Source of the DNA: Bacteroidales bacterium
Lineage (GTDB): Bacteria > Bacteroidota > Bacteroidia > Bacteroidales > DTU049
Assembly: GCA_030017935.1 (NCBI GenBank)
Contig: JASEGF010000010.1
Location: forward strand, 1-19,441
DNA length: 19,441 nt
Direction of reading: 5' to 3'
This document shows positions 16,500 through 19,441 of this stretch, piece by piece. Within the stretch, counting starts at the first letter, position 1; every line of letters begins with the position of its first letter. The position numbers were made by a program, and so were the translations under genes. The notes under the pieces are model-generated. The model was given only the letters and a program-made list of their open reading frames with translations. It ran no database searches and was not told the origin of the DNA.

Positions 16500-16506
16500 A
16501 TTAATT

Positions 16507-17064
16507 ATGTTAAAAATTGGAATAATAATGGGCAGTACTCGCCCCAATAGACATTCAGACCAAGTGGCTAAATGGGTTTATGAAATAGCTAGTAAAAGAG
16601 CTGAAGTAGAATTTGAAATAATAGATTTAAGAGATTATAATTTACCAATATTTGATGAACCATTACCCCCATCTACACATAAATATGAGCATGAATATAC
16701 AAAAATATGGTCAGAAAAAATAGAAAGTTTAGATGGTTATATATTTGTTACTCCAGAGTACAACCATTCCATGCCAGGAGTACTAAAAAATGCTATAGAT
16801 TTCATCTATCAAGAGTGGAATAATAAAGCAGCTGCATTTGTCAGCTATGGATCTAGTGGTGGAGTAAGGGCTGTAGAACAATTACGTCAAATAATGGCAG
16901 AGTTTCAAATAGCAGATGTACGTACCAATGTTACATTATCTATATTTACGGATTTTGAAAATTTTACTACTTTTAAGCCAAATCCTGTACAAGAAAGGAC
17001 ATTAAACATAATGCTAGATCAATTAATTCTATGGTCAACTGCACTTAAAAATATTAGAAAATAA
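16507..17064 (+). CDS. NADPH-dependent FMN reductase family flavoprotein
   Basis: Predicted flavodoxin-fold oxidoreductase (FMN_red family, including azoreductase/quinone-reductase-like members) that binds FMN and uses NAD(P)H; cytoplasmic. The 185-aa length is typical. The phosphate-binding loop is GSTRPNR (9-15), the central family motif is TPEYNHSMPGVLKNAIDF (82-99), and YGSSGG (114-119) is the third FMN-contact region. An in-frame TTG 21 bp upstream (16486) would add seven residues, but it lies in the putative promoter and before the SD. The gene heads a tight run with a dioxygenase (9-bp gap), a DsbA-family protein and YraN. The substrate is not evident; reduction of quinones or other small electrophiles is the most common role in the family. 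Confidence 0.92.
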   Translation: MLKIGIIMGSTRPNRHSDQVAKWVYEIASKRAEVEFEIIDLRDYNLPIFDEPLPPSTHKYEHEYTKIWSEKIESLDGYIFVTPEYNHSMPGVLKNAIDFIYQEWNNKAAAFVSYGSSGGVRAVEQLRQIMAEFQIADVRTNVTLSIFTDFENFTTFKPNPVQERTLNIMLDQLILWSTALKNIRK

Positions 17065-17073
17065 TTTTTTAAT

Positions 17074-17889
17074 ATGAATGGTAAATTACCAGTTTATTAT
17101 ATACCTCATGGTGGAGGACCATGGCATGTTTTAGAAGAACCAATGGGTGATCCTGAGGATTTAGAATATTTAAAAAATTTTCTAAAAAATTTAGGAGAAG
17201 AATATAATAATAAAATAAAAGCAATATTAGTGATCTCTGCTCATTGGGAGGAGAAAGTGCCAACAATTAATTTTTCTGAAACCCCAGGCTTATTATATGA
17301 CTATTATGGCTTCCCTGATTATACATATCATCTGACATGGCCTGCACATGGTGATCCATTTCTAGCTGAAAAAGTAGAATATCTATTAAATAATAATGGC
17401 ATCGAAACAGCAAGAGAAAATAAAAGAGGTTATGATCACGGTGTTTTTGTACCATTAATGGTAGCGTTTCCTAATCCAGAAATACCAATTATACAACTTT
17501 CTTTGGTAAAAAAGTTAGATCCACAGCTACATATAAACATTGGCAAAGCTTTAGAACCACTCAGAGAAGATGGAGTTTTAATTATAGGATCTGGTATGAG
17601 CTATCATAATATAAAAACTTTTTTTGTTAATGATACTAACTTAAAAAAAGTTTCAGAAGAATTTGATACTTGGTTAAAACAAACAATTATATATAGCAAT
17701 AAAGAAGAAAGAGAGAAAGAATTAATAAATTGGTATAAAGCTCCTTCAGCCACTTTTAGCCATCCAAGCAGTGAACATTTAGCTCCACTTTTTGTATGTG
17801 CAGGTGCAGGTAATAATGACAAAGCCACTCAAGTTTATTCAAATTATTTATTGGGGGCTAAAATATCAGGATTTGCTTTTGGAATTTAA
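17074..17889 (+). CDS. DODA/YgiD-type extradiol ring-cleavage dioxygenase
   Basis: Class III extradiol dioxygenase of the LigB superfamily, similar to plant 4,5-DOPA dioxygenase and E. coli YgiD. The 271-aa protein has the family histidines: H12 in IPHGGGP, H57 in ISAHWE, H122 in YDHGVFVPL, H178 in GMSYHN and H235 in SSEHLAPLF. These include the expected metal ligands and catalytic bases, so it should be active. Known members cleave catechol-like rings; the physiological substrate of bacterial YgiD-like enzymes is poorly defined. It begins 9 bp after the flavoprotein stop and ends 9 bp before the DsbA-like gene. The pairing suggests a joint role on quinone or catechol-type compounds, which is inference. 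Confidence 0.92.
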   Translation: MNGKLPVYYIPHGGGPWHVLEEPMGDPEDLEYLKNFLKNLGEEYNNKIKAILVISAHWEEKVPTINFSETPGLLYDYYGFPDYTYHLTWPAHGDPFLAEKVEYLLNNNGIETARENKRGYDHGVFVPLMVAFPNPEIPIIQLSLVKKLDPQLHINIGKALEPLREDGVLIIGSGMSYHNIKTFFVNDTNLKKVSEEFDTWLKQTIIYSNKEEREKELINWYKAPSATFSHPSSEHLAPLFVCAGAGNNDKATQVYSNYLLGAKISGFAFGI

Positions 17890-17898
17890 AAAAAATAT

Positions 17899-18552
17899 AT
17901 GATGAATAATAATAAAATACAAATTGAATTTTTTCATGATGTACTCTGTGCATGGTGCTATGTTCTCGCACCCAGAGTAAAGAAATTAATAGAAAGATAT
18001 CCTAATGAAATAGTGTTAATACATAGAGCCTTTGCATTAGCACCATCTGAGAGATCTTTAGAATATATGTTTGGTTCCAAAGATGCTGCCAAACAAGAAA
18101 TTTTAGAACATTGGAGAGCTGCAAATGAAAATGATCCAGAACATAGGATAAATGCGGAACTAATGGAAACAAGAGATTTTGATTATGCATATTCAATGCC
18201 TGGACTTTTAGCATGTAAAGCTGCAGAACTACAAGGTGGTAATGAAAAATTTGGAGAAATGATGGACAGACTGCAAAAAGCTCACTTAACTGAATGCCTA
18301 AACATTAATGATGATGAAGTACTAGCACAATGTACAAAAGATATCGGGTTAGATATAGACAAGTGGTATAGCGATTACAAAAATGAAAATACCAGAGAAC
18401 TAGTATTAGCAGATTTGGCATTAGCTAGGAAATATAATGTAAATTCTGTCCCCACTTTAGTGGCTAATGGAAAAGAAAAATTCATTGGAGCTCAATCATA
18501 TGAGTCATTAGAATTATGGTTTTTATCATTGAAAAATAAAAATAATGACTGA
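17899..18552 (+). CDS. cytoplasmic DsbA/FrnE-like thiol oxidoreductase
   Basis: Thioredoxin-fold protein of the DsbA family (PF01323 type), 217 aa. The active-site pair is C17-A-W-C20 in HDVLCAWCY and the cis-proline is P185 in NSVPTLV; between them lies the helical insertion expected for this family (about 60-165). There is no signal peptide, so unlike DsbA it should work in the cytoplasm, as FrnE-like proteins do, in disulfide isomerisation or stress protection. Two ATGs are adjacent (17899 and 17902) and either could serve. It follows the dioxygenase by 9 bp, and its last codons overlap the start of yraN (18545-18552), so it is part of the same operon. Confidence 0.92.
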   Translation: MMNNNKIQIEFFHDVLCAWCYVLAPRVKKLIERYPNEIVLIHRAFALAPSERSLEYMFGSKDAAKQEILEHWRAANENDPEHRINAELMETRDFDYAYSMPGLLACKAAELQGGNEKFGEMMDRLQKAHLTECLNINDDEVLAQCTKDIGLDIDKWYSDYKNENTRELVLADLALARKYNVNSVPTLVANGKEKFIGAQSYESLELWFLSLKNKNND

Positions 18553-18910
18553 AAATCCTAAAAAGAATATTGGGAATTTAGGAGAAGATATAGCTAGACA
18601 ATACTTACTAAAAAAAGGATATAAAATTATTACACAAAATATCAGATGGAAGCGGTACGAAATAGATTTAATAGTACAAAAAGATGACTGGTTGGTTTTC
18701 GTAGAAGTAAAAACTAGAAAAGCAAGCAAAGAAAAACCTGTTATAGATAGTATAAATACTAATAAATTAAATGCTATGAATACTTTTGCAGATCACTATA
18801 TAAAAGAAATAAATTGGGAAGGGAACATACGATTTGATGCAATATTAATTCAATATTCATACCTAACAGCACCAGAGATAGAACATATAGAAAATTTAAG
18901 AATAGAATAG
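18545..18910 (+). CDS. yraN: YraN/UPF0102 family endonuclease-fold protein
   Basis: Small protein of the widespread UPF0102 family, with a restriction-endonuclease-like (Holliday-junction-resolvase-like) fold; its cellular role is not settled. The 121-aa length is standard. Motifs are in order: GNLGEDIARQYLLKKGY (10-26), the active-site-like E39/D41 in YEIDLI, and VEVKTR (53-58) with E54 and K56, then RFD (96-98). These correspond to the ExD...ExK core of the fold. The start overlaps the dsbA-like stop by 8 bp. In many bacteria yraN sits near rnhB or processing genes; here it ends a redox operon, which may be simple readthrough clustering. Confidence 0.93.
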   Translation: MTENPKKNIGNLGEDIARQYLLKKGYKIITQNIRWKRYEIDLIVQKDDWLVFVEVKTRKASKEKPVIDSINTNKLNAMNTFADHYIKEINWEGNIRFDAILIQYSYLTAPEIEHIENLRIE

Positions 18911-18918
18911 ATGTTTTA

Positions 18919-18943
18919 AGAAAGGAGGAAGGGGTGGAGGGTG
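18919..18943 (+). other. purine-rich stretch matching the 16S anti-SD
   Basis: After yraN the sequence AGAAAGGAGG (18919-18928) is followed by AAGGGGTGGAGGGTG. The first ten bases are complementary to the usual 3' end of bacterial 16S rRNA, yet no gene follows: the GTG at 18941 opens only an 18-codon frame and the region is next to the end of the transposase. It may mark the outer end of the insertion sequence or a removed gene. Confidence 0.35.
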
Positions 18944-18965
18944 ATATTAATATTATTATTTTGTT

Positions 18966-19441
18966 TCAAACAGTATATGATATTTTACTTATTCTAAAAT
19001 ATTCATACCAGGCAAATCTATCCGATGATGCCAGGTTAAGCATCCTACCAGTATTATTAATTACGCCTTCTGATAGATATTTACCTATAGCTACATACCA
19101 CATAATGTAGTTTTGCAGGTATTTGGTTGCTACTCCCCTAAACTTTGAATATATCCATTTGGTGAATTCCTCTGCCTTAGCCTTCACTATAGCTGTGCTA
19201 TAGATACCTCGCTTTTTCTTTTTGGCTCCTACAATCTCTTTGTGTTTAACTTTACTCTTTCTTATATGTCTAAATGCGTATTTAGTACCGGTACACAAAA
19301 CTGCATCTTCTGTTATTCTGCCTTTTAGAAATTTCTCAATGTCTTCTCGCTTAACTCTTTTGTTCTCAGTGTTTCTGAATAGGATATTTCCACTTCTATC
19401 TGTGGCAACTATTACAGCTACCTTTTTGGGCTTCTTTCTCA
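18966..19441 (-). pseudogene. IS1595-like transposase, C-terminal part, apparently inactive
   Basis: The frame is open from the window edge to TGA at 18966-18968, about 157 residues. Its N-terminal side reads VAVIVATDRSGNILF, then DAVLCTGTKYAF and HKEI, then RGIYS and FRGVATKYLQNYIMW. This is the C-terminal half of an IS1595-family DDE transposase as I know the family (v.v.vatDRsG, DavLcSDG..aY, .H..v, iYHiqnvNayhsrlk.Wm.rFrGVATKYL.NYL.W). Two expected catalytic positions differ: LCTGT stands where LCSDG is expected, and IVKAKAEEF where VNAYHSRL is expected, so the second Asp and the third Asn/Glu seem absent. No frameshift is visible in the part seen. The N-terminal zinc finger and first Asp lie outside the window. 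Terminal repeats were not identified. Confidence 0.65.

Noticed and set aside
16486..16506. TTG at 16486 as the start of the FMN reductase gene
   Set aside because: It overlaps a TAnnTTTG box and precedes the AGGA element that fits the ATG at 16507; family proteins start near the GSTRP loop.
18002..18214. Minus-strand 70-codon frame inside the DsbA-like gene
   Set aside because: Antisense to a clear DsbA-family gene; low-complexity translation.

Overview
The window reads as chromosomal DNA of a low-G+C (roughly 30% by eye) member of the Bacteroidota, perhaps near Bacteroidales. The pointers are an RprX/RprY-like two-component pair, a Thx-type small ribosomal protein, a divergent IPExxxVDY-family protein, small lipoproteins with an LxxC-type lipobox, A-rich leaders with almost no Shine-Dalgarno sequences, and matches to the Bacteroidota -7 box TAnnTTTG. 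The standard bacterial code fits, with TAA, TAG and TGA all used as stops. No rRNA, tRNA or CRISPR array was seen.

Layout. Positions 137-2535 (+) hold a sensor kinase and its OmpR-type regulator with a 4-bp ATGA overlap. Convergent to them, on the minus strand from 7269 down to 2539, run a tiny lipoprotein, ribosomal protein Thx, a zinc-ribbon/SAM methyltransferase with a membrane tail, UvrB and RadA; uvrB-radA form a close DNA-repair pair. From 7469 to 10045 (+) lie an exported M3 dipeptidase (Dcp-like lipoprotein) and the IPExxxVDY-like protein. A non-coding stretch of about 690 bp (10046-10738) is filled by two diverged ~284-bp tandem repeats plus a partial third. On the minus strand, 16331 down to 10739, a membrane-bound WbpM/CapD-type nucleotide-sugar 4,6-dehydratase precedes the full-length single-chain PurL. 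From 16507 to 18910 (+) a tight four-gene run encodes an NADPH-dependent FMN reductase-like flavoprotein, a DODA/YgiD-type extradiol dioxygenase, a cytoplasmic DsbA/FrnE-like thiol oxidoreductase and the YraN nuclease-fold protein. The right edge (18966-19441, -) is the C-terminal part of an IS1595-like transposase that seems to have lost catalytic residues.

Most of the window is ordinary housekeeping DNA. The features most worth a second look are the tandem repeat block after the M3 peptidase operon, a perfect 14-bp hairpin inside the first codons of the methyltransferase, the degenerate but open transposase, the compact redox operon, and the two short genes (Thx and the lipoprotein) that are easily missed. 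I found no convincing wholly new defence or mobile system.
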